Assembly (NCBI RefSeq): GCF_021044885.1
Contig: NZ_JAJNOD010000001.1
Span: forward strand, 620,001 to 684,000
Origin: Microbacterium nymphoidis
GTDB taxonomy: Bacteria > Actinomycetota > Actinomycetes > Actinomycetales > Microbacteriaceae
Direction of reading: 5' to 3'
Length of the DNA stretch: 64,000 nucleotides
The notes beneath the pieces were generated by a model. The model saw only the letters and a list, made by a program, of their open reading frames with translations, was not told where the DNA came from and searched no databases. The translations under genes and the position numbers were made by a program. Below are positions 54,108 to 62,596 of this stretch, piece by piece (within the stretch, counting starts at the first letter, position 1; the number at the start of each line of letters is the position of its first letter).

Positions 54108-55463
54108 TCAGCGGTTGTCGAGTGCGCGACCCCGGAGGTCGCTGAGGCCCCATGTCGCGATCGCCGCGATGGCGAAGAACACAGCGAACACCACGAACAG
54201 GATAGGGACGCTCCCCCACCCGAGTACCCACGGCACCACCAGGGGCGCAACGATCGACGCGATTCGGCCCACTCCCGCGGCCCAGCCGGAACCGGTCGCA
54301 CGCAGCGAGGTGGGGTAGGTCTCGGGTGACACGGCGTACAGCGCACCCCACGCTCCGAGGTTGAAGAACGACAGGAGCATGCCGGCGATGATGATGCCGG
54401 TGGGATCGCCCGCTGTCCCGTAGAGCACGGCGGCGACGGCCGAGCCGATGAGGAACACCGAGAGCGTGATGCGGCGGCCCCACACTTCGATCAGCCAGGC
54501 GGCGACCGCGTATCCCGGCAGCTGTGCGAGGGTCATGATCAGGGTGAACTCGAACGACTTCACCAGCGTGTACCCGTGGGCCACCAGCAGCGACGGAATC
54601 CAGATGAACGCGCCGTAGTAGGAGAAGTTGACGCAGAACCACACGAGCCAGAGCGAGAGCGTGCGGCCGCGGAACTCGGGGGCGAACAGCGCCCGGAGCC
54701 GTCCGCGGATGTTCTCCTTCGGGCCCGCCGGCTCCGTCGTCGCCGCCACGGCTGCGGAAGCGGGAACCGTCCGTCCTCGCACCGACACCTCGAACTGGCG
54801 CACGATGAGGTCGGCTTCCGCGTGGCGCCCGCGTGATTCCAGCCAGCGGGCCGACTCCGGTAGCCCCCAACGGACGATGAGCGCATAGACCGCGGGAATC
54901 GCGCCCAGCGCGAATGCCCAGCGCCAGCCGTCCGGGGAGCTGGGCACCACGAACACACCGATCACGGCTGCGGCAAGCCAGCCGACCGCCCAGAACGCCT
55001 CGAGCAGCACGACGACTCGACCACGGATGCGGGCGGGGGCGAACTCGCTCACATACGTGGACGCCACGGGGAGCTCTGAGCCGAGCCCGAGCCCCACGAT
55101 GAAGCGCAGCACAAGCAGGAGCGCGAGTCCGCCGACAAGGGCGCTCGCGCCGGTTGCGACGCCGTAGACGAGGAGGGTCAGCGCGAACACCTGACGACGG
55201 CCGAACTTGTCGGCGAGGAGGCCGCCCAGACTCGCGCCGACGGCCATGCCGACGAAGCCCACCGAGCTGATCAGGCCCAGCTCTTCTTTGCCGAGCTGCC
55301 ACTGGGCGCCGAGCGCGGCGATGATGAACGAGATCAGTCCCACGTCCATCGCGTCCAGAGCCCATCCCAGCCCCGATCCCGTGAGGACCCGGCCGAGCTT
55401 GGGGGTGAACGGGAGCCGATCGAGACGCGTCGCGACGTCGTCCTCGCGGGGGGCTGAGGTCAT
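54108..55463 (-). CDS. MFS transporter
   Basis: 451 residues with twelve membrane helices. DAMDVGLISFIIAAL in helix 1, GGLLADKFGRRQVFAL between helices 2 and 3, and LPESARWLESRGRHAEAD before the central loop match the sugar/organic-acid branch, nearest to NiaP-like carriers. The substrate is uncertain. TACGAT lies exactly six bases before the ATG. A stem-loop belonging to the upstream LLM gene ends next to this promoter. Confidence 0.88.
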   Translation of the reverse strand: MTSAPREDDVATRLDRLPFTPKLGRVLTGSGLGWALDAMDVGLISFIIAALGAQWQLGKEELGLISSVGFVGMAVGASLGGLLADKFGRRQVFALTLLVYGVATGASALVGGLALLLVLRFIVGLGLGSELPVASTYVSEFAPARIRGRVVVLLEAFWAVGWLAAAVIGVFVVPSSPDGWRWAFALGAIPAVYALIVRWGLPESARWLESRGRHAEADLIVRQFEVSVRGRTVPASAAVAATTEPAGPKENIRGRLRALFAPEFRGRTLSLWLVWFCVNFSYYGAFIWIPSLLVAHGYTLVKSFEFTLIMTLAQLPGYAVAAWLIEVWGRRITLSVFLIGSAVAAVLYGTAGDPTGIIIAGMLLSFFNLGAWGALYAVSPETYPTSLRATGSGWAAGVGRIASIVAPLVVPWVLGWGSVPILFVVFAVFFAIAAIATWGLSDLRGRALDNR

Positions 55464-55476
55464 TCGCTCATCGTAT

Positions 55477-55513
55477 CGGGCCGCCGGCGAGCTCTTCGAC
55501 CGCCGGCGGCCCG
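55477..55513 (-). terminator. stem-loop after the LLM monooxygenase gene
   Basis: Perfect 12-bp arms (CGGGCCGCCGGC and complement) with a 13-nt loop, 17 bases past the LLM stop and adjoining the -10 box of the MFS gene. Confidence 0.7.
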
Positions 55514-55529
55514 TATGACGTTGCGCGAC

Positions 55530-56561
55530 TCAGTCGGCCAGAAGCGCCCGCACCCGGGGAATGACCTCCGTGCCGTATAGCTCGATGCTGGTCATCAGGT
55601 GCTCGTGGGGCGTGGTCCCCGACGCGAACTTCATGTCGAATCGCTGTGCGCCGAGCACCGAGACCGTGTGTGCGATCTTGCGCGCGACGGTGTCGGGTGA
55701 GCCGATGTACTGCGAGCCATCCGGCCCCACCTCCTGCAGGAAGCGGTCCCGGGAGTACGGCGGCCAGCCGCGCTCGGCACCGATCGTATCGTTCATCACC
55801 TTCAGTCCCTCGTAGGTCTGCTCCTGAGCCTCCGCGTCCGTCGCCGCCACGTGGCCCGGCGAGTGCACGCCCACCGGCAGGGGCGCGTGACCGAACTCGG
55901 CGACAGCGTGATGGAAGAGGTCCACCAGCGGCCGGAAGCGCTCGGGGGCTCCCCCGATGATCGCCAGCATCAGTCCGTAGCCGTGCCGCGCGGTGCGGAC
56001 GACGGACTCCGGTGACCCGCCCACGCCGACCCAGGCACGCACACCCCCGGCCGTCTTGGGGAACACGTCGGCGTTCACGAGCTCCGCGCGCGTACGGCCG
56101 TTCCAGGAGACCGGCTTCTCCTCGCGCAGCCGCGAGAACAGCTCCAGCTTCTCCTCGAACAGCGTCTCGTAGTCGGCGAGGTCAAAGCCGAACAACGGGA
56201 ACGATTCGATGAAGCTGCCGCGCCCGAGGATCACCTCACTGCGGCCGTTCGAGAGCGCATCCAGCGTCGCGAAGCGCTCGTAGACGCGCACCGGATCGTC
56301 CGAGCTCAGCACCGTCACGGCGGTGCCGAGCTTGATCCGCTCAGTCCGGCCTGCGATGGCCGCCAGCACGATCTCCGGAGCCGACACCGCGAACTCCTTG
56401 CGGTGGTGCTCGCCCACGCCGAAGAAGTCGACTCCGACCTTCTCCGCGAGATCGGCCTGCGCGATCACATTCCGGAGTGTCTCCGCATCGGTGAGCAGAG
56501 TGCCGTCCAGATTCCGGCTGATGTCGCCGAAGGTGTCCAGACCGAGTTCGATGTCAGCCAC
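55530..56561 (-). CDS. LLM-class flavin-dependent monooxygenase
   Basis: 343 residues with the luciferase-like TIM barrel: LGLDTFGDISRN, the GVGEHHRKEF block, GTAVTVLSSDDPVRVYE, ILGRGSFIESFPLFG and RAWVGVGGSPESVVRTA. It resembles the Atu2307/SP_0267 group, whose substrate is unknown. It needs FMNH2 from a separate reductase. The GTG at 56561 is chosen because AAAGGAG sits six bases before it; an ATG 15 bases upstream lies before that site. Confidence 0.88.
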   Translation of the reverse strand: MADIELGLDTFGDISRNLDGTLLTDAETLRNVIAQADLAEKVGVDFFGVGEHHRKEFAVSAPEIVLAAIAGRTERIKLGTAVTVLSSDDPVRVYERFATLDALSNGRSEVILGRGSFIESFPLFGFDLADYETLFEEKLELFSRLREEKPVSWNGRTRAELVNADVFPKTAGGVRAWVGVGGSPESVVRTARHGYGLMLAIIGGAPERFRPLVDLFHHAVAEFGHAPLPVGVHSPGHVAATDAEAQEQTYEGLKVMNDTIGAERGWPPYSRDRFLQEVGPDGSQYIGSPDTVARKIAHTVSVLGAQRFDMKFASGTTPHEHLMTSIELYGTEVIPRVRALLAD

Positions 56562-56614
56562 GGGGGCTCCTTTCATCCACGTGCATACAACGCGCCGCAG
56601 GCGGTGGCATTCCC

Positions 56615-56664
56615 GGAACGGCGAAACGGGCGGGATCCGCAGATCCCGCCCGTTTCGCCGTTCC
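56615..56664 (-). terminator. long perfect stem-loop after the DUF885 gene
   Basis: Arms of 23 bp, perfectly complementary (56615-56637 and 56642-56664), with a CGCA loop, four bases past the stop codon of the DUF885 gene. It is the strongest hairpin of the window. Confidence 0.85.
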
Positions 56665-56668
56665 TGGT

Positions 56669-58342
56669 TCAGGCGCCGAGGATCGCCGTCCGCAGGGTGT
56701 CGAGGCCCACGCCACCCATGTTGAGCGCGGTGCGGTGGAACTCCTTGATGGAGAACGCATCGCCGGCGCGTGCGGCCGCCTCGTCACGTACCTGTTCCCA
56801 GATCCGCTGGCCCACCTTGTAGGAGGGAGCCTGTCCCGGCCAGCCGAGGTAGCGGTTCACCTCGAACTTCACGAACTCGTCGGGCATGTTGACGTTCGCG
56901 CGCATGAAGTCCAGCGCGTAGTCGGCGTCCCACGTGCCGGTGCCGTCCAGACGGGGCTTCTCCAGGTGCACACCGATGTCCAGCACCACACGGGCTGCGC
57001 GCATGCGCTGGCCGTCGAGCATCCCGAGCCGGTCAGCAGGGGCGTTCAGGTAGCCCAGCTGTTCCATCAAGCGCTCCGCGTACAGAGCCCAGCCCTCGGC
57101 GTGACCCGACGTACCCGCAAGCAAGCGGCGCCACGAGTTGAGTTCTGCCCGGTTGTAGGTGGCCTGCGCGATCTGCAGGTGGTGACCGGGGACACCCTCG
57201 TGGTACACCGTGGTGAGCTCACGCCAGGTGTCGAATGTCGTGACGCCCTCAGGCACGGACCACCACATCCGACCGGGACGCGAGAAGTCGTCGGTCGGGC
57301 CCGTGTAGTAGATCCCGCCCTCCTGGGTGGGGGCGATCATGCACTCGAGCTTGCGGATCTCCTCCGGGATGTCGAAGTGGGTGCGGCCGAGTTCGGCGAC
57401 GGCCTGGTCGCTGGTGCGCTGCATCCACTCCTGCAGCGCCTCCGTGCCGTGGAGCTTCAGCGACTCGTCCTTCTCGAGGAATGCGACGGCCTCCTCCACC
57501 GATGCGCCCGGCAGGATCTCGTTCGCGATGGCGGTCTGCTCGGCCACCATGCGAGCCAGCTCTTCGCGTCCCCACTCGTACGTCTCGTCGAGGTCGATGG
57601 TCGCCCCGAGGAACGATCGCGACATCAAGGCGTAGAGGTCGCGCCCGACGGCATCGCGCTCGCTCGCGCCCGCGAGCAGATCGCGGGAGAAGAACTGTCC
57701 GAGCTCCTGATACGCGACGCGTGCCGCGTTGGCGTTGTCGGCGATCTCGCGCGCCAACGATGCGGGCAGCTGCCCCTCCGCGGGCTGAGCATTGCCCGCG
57801 AACTCGGCGAAGAAGCCCGAATCGGCCTGGATGCGATCGATCTGACCGATCGCCTCGATGACCTGACGACGGGCCGGCACAATGCCCTGACGCAGGCCCT
57901 CGCGCAGCGTCTCCTCGTACCCGCTGAGTGCACCGGCGACGGCGGCGAGGCGCGTGGAGATCACGGCCCAGTCCTCCACGCTGTCGGTGGACATGAGGTC
58001 GAAGACCTCGCGAACGCTCTGGACGGGAGAGGCGATGACGTTCACATCGCGCAGGTGCCATCCGGCGTCGCGGATCTCCAGATCGAGGTTCAGCGAGCTG
58101 AGCAGGTCTGTCTGGGTGACCTGGTCGATGGCGTCGACGGGTTCGAGTGCGGCGAGTGCATCGCGCGCTGCACGCGTCGCTTCCGCGGCACGCTCGTGTC
58201 CGGCCAGGCTGAGGTCGTCCAGACGGGCGTTGTGCTCCGTCCGGCCGATGTAGGTCGCGATCGAGGGGTACAGATCCGCGACTGTGTCTACCCAGGCCTC
58301 GGCGACGCCGTCGATGGGCGTGGGGATTCGGGGTTCAGTCAT
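56669..58342 (-). CDS. DUF885-family protein, predicted metallopeptidase
   Basis: 557 residues, full family length. The conserved YHEGVPGHHLQIAQ motif near residue 385 is HExxH-like and suggests a zinc site, and GWALYAERLMEQLG follows as in the family. No signal peptide is apparent, so it is cytoplasmic. The reaction is not established for this branch. TAAACT lies exactly six bases before the ATG. Confidence 0.85.
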   Translation of the reverse strand: MTEPRIPTPIDGVAEAWVDTVADLYPSIATYIGRTEHNARLDDLSLAGHERAAEATRAARDALAALEPVDAIDQVTQTDLLSSLNLDLEIRDAGWHLRDVNVIASPVQSVREVFDLMSTDSVEDWAVISTRLAAVAGALSGYEETLREGLRQGIVPARRQVIEAIGQIDRIQADSGFFAEFAGNAQPAEGQLPASLAREIADNANAARVAYQELGQFFSRDLLAGASERDAVGRDLYALMSRSFLGATIDLDETYEWGREELARMVAEQTAIANEILPGASVEEAVAFLEKDESLKLHGTEALQEWMQRTSDQAVAELGRTHFDIPEEIRKLECMIAPTQEGGIYYTGPTDDFSRPGRMWWSVPEGVTTFDTWRELTTVYHEGVPGHHLQIAQATYNRAELNSWRRLLAGTSGHAEGWALYAERLMEQLGYLNAPADRLGMLDGQRMRAARVVLDIGVHLEKPRLDGTGTWDADYALDFMRANVNMPDEFVKFEVNRYLGWPGQAPSYKVGQRIWEQVRDEAAARAGDAFSIKEFHRTALNMGGVGLDTLRTAILGA

Positions 58343-58420
58343 CCCTTCAGTTTAGGTCGTGGACGTCCGATCCCACCGCAGCCACTGGCGAAAACGTGGC
58401 GCGGTGGCAGGTCCGTATGC

Positions 58421-58464
58421 GGCCGACCGCAGCACTGCGGCCGGCCACAGTGCTGCGGTCGGCC
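58421..58464 (-). terminator. stem-loop after polA
   Basis: Perfect 17-bp arms (GGCCGACCGCAGCACTG and complement) with a 10-nt loop, 14 bases past the polA stop. The same GCGG/CCACAGT words recur immediately beside it, as if the stem had partly duplicated. Confidence 0.75.
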
Positions 58465-58477
58465 ACAGTGTGGAGGC

Positions 58478-61108
58478 CTAGTGTGCCGCCTCGTCCCAGT
58501 TCGCGCCACGCCCCACCTGAACGTCGAGCGGCACGGACAGCTCAGCAGCATCACCCATGCGATTGCGCACGATGGCCTCTGTGGCATCCCACTCCCCTGC
58601 GGCGACCTCCACGACGAGTTCGTCGTGAATCTGCAGCAGCACGCGCGAACGAAGATCGGCGGCACGGAGATCCTGATGGATGTGGAAGAGGGCGATCTTC
58701 ATGATGTCGGCCGCGCTCCCCTGGATCGGGGCGTTCAGCGCTGCACGCTCTGCGTTCTCGCGCAGCACCCGGTTGGGACTCGACAGATCGGGGAACGGGC
58801 GCCGGCGGCCGAAGATGGTTTCGGTGTAGCCGTCGACCTTGGCCTTGCCCACGGACTCCCGCAGGTAGTCGCGCACGGCCCCGAAGCGGGCGAAGTAGTC
58901 CAGCATCAGCTGCTTGGCCTCTGCCTGCTCGATGCGCAGCTGCTTGGAGAGCCCGAACGCGGACAGCCCGTACACGAGACCGTACGACATCGCCTTCACC
59001 TTCGAGCGCATGGCACTGGTGACATCCGCCGGCTCGACACCGAACACGTGTGCGCCGACGTAGCGGTGCAGGTCCTCGCCGGTGTTGAACGCCTCGATGA
59101 GACCCGGATCGCCCGACAGATGCGCCATGATCCGCATCTCGATCTGCGAGTAGTCGGCGGTCAGAAGCGTGTCGTATCCTTCACCGACCTCGAAGGCGGC
59201 GCGAATGCGACGGCTCTCCTCGGTCCGCACCGGGATGTTCTGCAGGTTGGGATCCGTACTGGAGAGCCGGCCCGTCTGGCTCCCGGTCTGCACGTACGTG
59301 GTGTGCACCCGGTGGTCGGGCTTGATCGCCACGTCGAGCGACTCGATGATCTGGCGCAGCTTGGTGGCTTCGCGGTGCTGGGAGAGCAGCTCGAGGAACG
59401 GGTGCGGCGCCTTTTCCTGCAGGTCGGCGAGTGACGCGGCGTCCGTCGAGTACCCGGTCTTCGTCTTGCGGGTCTTGGGGAGCTCGAGCTCGTCGAACAG
59501 CACCTCCTGCAGCTGCTTCGGCGACCCGAGGTTCACCTCGCGGCCGATGGCGGCGTACGCGTCCTGGGCGATCACGTCGGCACGCGAGGCGAGTTCAGCA
59601 GAGAACGTCGAGAGCTTCTCGTGCGACACCTGGACGCCGGCCAGCTCCATGTCTGCCAGGGCAGCCAGGGTGGGCAGCTCGATGTCCTGGAGGACCGAGA
59701 CGACGCCCTCCGGCATCTGCTCGCGGATGGCCTCGGCCGTGCGCAGCGTGAACCATGACAACTGACCGGGCGTCGCGCCTTCGGTCTCCGGCACCAGCTG
59801 GCTCGGGTCGGCCTCCGGCAGCTTCTCCCCCAGGTAACGCTCCACCAGATCCGCGAGTGACTTGTCCGGGTAGCTCGGCCGCACCAGCCAGCCGGCCAGG
59901 TTGGTGTCGAAGACGATGCCCGCCAGATCACCCCCTGCGGCCCGCACAGCCTTCAGCTGCGGCTTCGCATCGTGCAACACCTTCTCCGCGGGCGATGCGA
60001 GCCAGGCCGCCAGATCGGCGTCGTCGGACCAGTCGAACTCGATCGCCTCGCTGGCGTCGGCCACACCGGCACGCAGGGGCGTCAGGCCGTTCACCGTGAG
60101 GGTGAGCGCCACCGGGGCGTCCTCGCGAGCACGCACCCACGCCACCGCCTCCGCGACCGTGACCTCGCGAGCCGGAGGAACCTCCACCGCCGTGTGTGTC
60201 TCGACGTCACCGGCGTCTCCGCCGGCGGCTTCGAAGACGCGCGGCAGCAGCGTGCGGAACTCCAGGCGACCGAACACATCTCGCACCGCCGGACCGTCGA
60301 GCGGGCGGACCACGAGGTCAGCCGGACCGACCGGGAGCTCCACGTCGGTCACCAGCCGGTTGAGCTTGCGGTTACGGCGGACATCGTCCAGGTGCTCGCG
60401 CAGATTGCCTCCGACGACGCCCTTGATCTCGCCGGCCCGCTCGAGGACGGCGTCCAGCGACCCGAACTGCGTGAGCCACTTCACGGCCGTCTTCTCGCCC
60501 ACCTTCGGCACGCCGGGAAGGTTGTCGCTGGTCTCGCCGACGAGCGCGGCGATATCGGGATACTGCTCGGGCGGCACACCGTAGCGCTCCACCACCGTGG
60601 CCGGGTCGTACCGCTTGAGCTGGGAGACGCCCTGCACCGAGGGGTAGAGCAGGGTGACGTCATCGTTGACGAGCTGGATGGAGTCCCGGTCTCCGGAGAC
60701 CACGAGCACCTCATAGCCCTGTTCGCGCCCCTGGACCGACAGGGTGGCCAGGATGTCGTCCGCCTCGAAGTCCTCCTTGGTGATCACCGTGATCCCCATG
60801 GCGGCCAGCGCCTCCTGGATGAGTGGGATCTGCCCCGAGAACTCCTTCGGCGTCTCCGCACGCGTGCCCTTGTACTCGGCGTACTCCCGCGTGCGGAAGG
60901 ACTGGCGCGAGAGGTCGAAGGCGACGGCCATATGGCTCGGCTGCTCCGCCTTGATGAGGTTCACCAGCATCGAGAGGAACCCGTAGACGGCGTTGGTGTG
61001 CTGCCCGTCCTTGGTGGTGAAGTTCTCGACCGGCAGCGCGAAGAACGCGCGGAAAGCGAGCGAATGGCCGTCGACGACCAGGAGGGTAGGCTTTGCGGAG
61101 TCCGTCAC
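58478..61108 (-). CDS. polA: DNA polymerase I
   Basis: 876 residues. The N-terminal 5' nuclease has VVDGHSLAFRAFF, EADDILATL, VSGDRDSIQLV and GETSDNLPGVPKVGEKTA. The middle 3'-5' exonuclease fold keeps few of its metal-binding acids, as usual in actinobacteria, so proofreading is probably absent. The polymerase domain shows DYSQIEMRIMAHL near residue 660 (motif A), QGSAADIMKIAL, and QIHDELVVEV (motif C). It fills gaps in repair and Okazaki maturation. TAGGCT lies exactly six bases before the GTG. Confidence 0.96.
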   Translation of the reverse strand: MTDSAKPTLLVVDGHSLAFRAFFALPVENFTTKDGQHTNAVYGFLSMLVNLIKAEQPSHMAVAFDLSRQSFRTREYAEYKGTRAETPKEFSGQIPLIQEALAAMGITVITKEDFEADDILATLSVQGREQGYEVLVVSGDRDSIQLVNDDVTLLYPSVQGVSQLKRYDPATVVERYGVPPEQYPDIAALVGETSDNLPGVPKVGEKTAVKWLTQFGSLDAVLERAGEIKGVVGGNLREHLDDVRRNRKLNRLVTDVELPVGPADLVVRPLDGPAVRDVFGRLEFRTLLPRVFEAAGGDAGDVETHTAVEVPPAREVTVAEAVAWVRAREDAPVALTLTVNGLTPLRAGVADASEAIEFDWSDDADLAAWLASPAEKVLHDAKPQLKAVRAAGGDLAGIVFDTNLAGWLVRPSYPDKSLADLVERYLGEKLPEADPSQLVPETEGATPGQLSWFTLRTAEAIREQMPEGVVSVLQDIELPTLAALADMELAGVQVSHEKLSTFSAELASRADVIAQDAYAAIGREVNLGSPKQLQEVLFDELELPKTRKTKTGYSTDAASLADLQEKAPHPFLELLSQHREATKLRQIIESLDVAIKPDHRVHTTYVQTGSQTGRLSSTDPNLQNIPVRTEESRRIRAAFEVGEGYDTLLTADYSQIEMRIMAHLSGDPGLIEAFNTGEDLHRYVGAHVFGVEPADVTSAMRSKVKAMSYGLVYGLSAFGLSKQLRIEQAEAKQLMLDYFARFGAVRDYLRESVGKAKVDGYTETIFGRRRPFPDLSSPNRVLRENAERAALNAPIQGSAADIMKIALFHIHQDLRAADLRSRVLLQIHDELVVEVAAGEWDATEAIVRNRMGDAAELSVPLDVQVGRGANWDEAAH

Positions 61109-61151
61109 CCCTCCAGCCTAATGAGGGGCACCGACATGGAGCGAGGAGAGC

Positions 61152-61580
61152 ATGAGCGAAGGCGCCGCGGAGATCGAGAAGAGCCCCCTGGAATGGGCAC
61201 GCGAGCGGGGGCTCGGAGCCCTCGCCGAGAAGATGGGCATCGAGCTGGTCGAGTTCACCGCCGAGCGTGTCGTGGCCACGATGCCGGTGCTGGGCAACAC
61301 ACAGCCTCTCGGACTGATGCACGGCGGTGCGTACGTCGTGCTCGGCGAATCGCTCGGCTCGATGCACGCGACGCTGCTCGCCGGACCCGGCCGCTACGCC
61401 GTAGGCATCGACATCAACGCCACGCACACCGCGTCCATCACCGAGGGCTTCGTCACCGGGGTCTGCACCCCGGTGCACGTGAGTCGTTCGCTCGCCGTGC
61501 ACGAGATCGCGATCACGGACGAGCGAGGACGCCGCAACTCCACGTTGCGCATCACGAACATGCTCCGCGACGCGCGCTGA
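61152..61580 (+). CDS. PaaI-family hotdog thioesterase
   Basis: 142 residues. LGLMHGGAYVVLGESLGSMHA is the hotdog active-site helix with the conserved HGG and glutamate/serine positions; VGIDINATHTASITEG forms the following strand. These enzymes hydrolyse acyl-CoA thioesters. CGAGGAG seven bases upstream sets the ATG. It diverges from polA. Confidence 0.88.
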   Translation: MSEGAAEIEKSPLEWARERGLGALAEKMGIELVEFTAERVVATMPVLGNTQPLGLMHGGAYVVLGESLGSMHATLLAGPGRYAVGIDINATHTASITEGFVTGVCTPVHVSRSLAVHEIAITDERGRRNSTLRITNMLRDAR

Positions 61581-61594
61581 GACTCGTCGGAACG

Positions 61595-61624
61595 ACGAAG
61601 GCCGCCCCAAGGGGCGGCCTTCGT
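61595..61624. terminator. bidirectional terminator between thioesterase and ANTAR genes
   Basis: Perfect 14-bp arms (ACGAAGGCCGCCCC and complement) with a two-base AA loop, between the stop at 61580 and the convergent stop at 61635. Confidence 0.85.
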
Positions 61625-61634
61625 GATGTCGGGG

Positions 61635-62255
61635 TCAGCCCTTCTTGGGGGCGAGCTGGTCGATGATGGCCTTGGCCACATCCTGCATCGTGAGCCGGCG
61701 ATCCATCGACGCCTTCTGGATCCAGCGGAACGCCTCCGGCTCGGACAGGCCCATCTTCTCGTTGAGCAGCCCCTTCGCGCGGTCGACGAGCTTGCGGGTC
61801 TCGAAGCGCTCCACCATGTCGGCGACCTCAGCTTCGAGCGTGATGATCTGCTCGTAGCGCGCGAGGGCGATCTCGATGGCCGGAAGCAGATCGTTCGGGG
61901 TGAAGGGCTTCACGACGTAGGCGAGCGCACCGGCCTCGCTGGCGCGCTCGACGAGTTCCTTCTGGCTGAAGGCGGTGAGCAGGACGACGGGCGCGACGTG
62001 GTTCTTGCTGAGCTTCTCAGCCGCGGTGATGCCATCCATCTGCGGCATCTTCACGTCCATGATCACCAGATCCGGGCGCAGCTCGGTAGCCAGGGCGACG
62101 GCGGTCTCGCCATCGCCGGCCTCACCGACGACGTCGAATCCGTTGTCGCGCAGGATCTCGACGATGTCGAGACGGATGAGCGATTCGTCTTCCGCTACGA
62201 CCACACGACGGGGTGCGGGAGCGGCCGGAATTTCGGTCTGGTCCTGATCGGTCAC
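61635..62255 (-). CDS. ANTAR-domain response regulator
   Basis: 206 residues. Residues 17-130 are a receiver domain with the acidic pair in VVAEDESLIR, the phosphoacceptor Asp67 in LVIMDVKMPQMDG, and the switch lysine in YVVKPF. Residues 140-200 form an ANTAR RNA-binding domain (RKLVDRAKGLLNEKMGLSEPEAFRWIQ). Such proteins act as antiterminators by binding dual hairpins in target transcripts; this is the PdtaR type of mycobacteria. The cognate kinase is not next to it. TAGAAT lies exactly six bases before the GTG. Confidence 0.92.
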   Translation of the reverse strand: MTDQDQTEIPAAPAPRRVVVAEDESLIRLDIVEILRDNGFDVVGEAGDGETAVALATELRPDLVIMDVKMPQMDGITAAEKLSKNHVAPVVLLTAFSQKELVERASEAGALAYVVKPFTPNDLLPAIEIALARYEQIITLEAEVADMVERFETRKLVDRAKGLLNEKMGLSEPEAFRWIQKASMDRRLTMQDVAKAIIDQLAPKKG

Positions 62256-62347
62256 CTGCCGATTCTATGGCATACATCCGTGATTCACCCGGACAGGCGC
62301 GCTCTGCCGGGGCTACGGCGGTGATGCGGGCGAGGAAAACGAGGAGG

Positions 62348-62433
62348 TGGTGCCGGTGGCGGGACTCGAACCCGCACGCCCTTTCGGACAAAGCATTTTG
62401 AGTGCTCCGCGTCTGCCATTCCGCCACACCGGC
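62348..62433 (-). tRNA. tRNA-Leu (anticodon CAA)
   Basis: 86 nt including the encoded CCA. The acceptor stem GCCGGTG pairs with CACCGGC, the anticodon stem GAGCA/TGCTT encloses CTCAAAA, giving anticodon CAA for UUG, and a long variable arm (GTCCGAAAGGGC) marks a leucine tRNA. The T arm is GCGGGTTCGAGTCCCGC. Confidence 0.95.
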
Positions 62434-62502
62434 AAGTGCGTCGAAGACCCCTCGACACTACCGCACCCCTCCCGTGCTTCGCGCATCGTGCACGGCGCGC
62501 GC

Positions 62503-62508
62503 TAGGCT
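62503..62508 (+). promoter_or_regulatory. -10 box for the thiM leader
   Basis: TAGGCT, the commonest -10 word of this window, places the transcription start near 62515, right at the 5' edge of the TPP riboswitch. Confidence 0.55.
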
Positions 62509-62515
62509 GGCCGGC

Positions 62516-62593
62516 GACACGGGGTGCGCCCACGAGGGGCGCTGAGATCACACCCGTCGAACCTGATCTCGTTCACACGAGCGGAGGGATGTC
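62516..62593 (+). ncRNA. TPP (THI-box) riboswitch
   Basis: The conserved CTGAGA (62542-62547) and the CGAACCTGATC block (62558-62568) are present at normal spacing, with a small hairpin (CTCGT/ACGAG, 62568-62581). The 5' GACA and 3' TGTC can close the P1 stem. The thiM ribosome binding site GGAGGG (62583-62588) lies inside the 3' part, so bound thiamine pyrophosphate would hide it and stop translation. Confidence 0.9.
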
Positions 62594-62596
62594 ACC

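Noticed and set aside
56735..59434. 899-codon open frame on the plus strand across the DUF885 and polA genes
   Set aside because: It spans two unrelated genes and their intergenic hairpin, with no recognisable domain; it is a by-product of high GC content.
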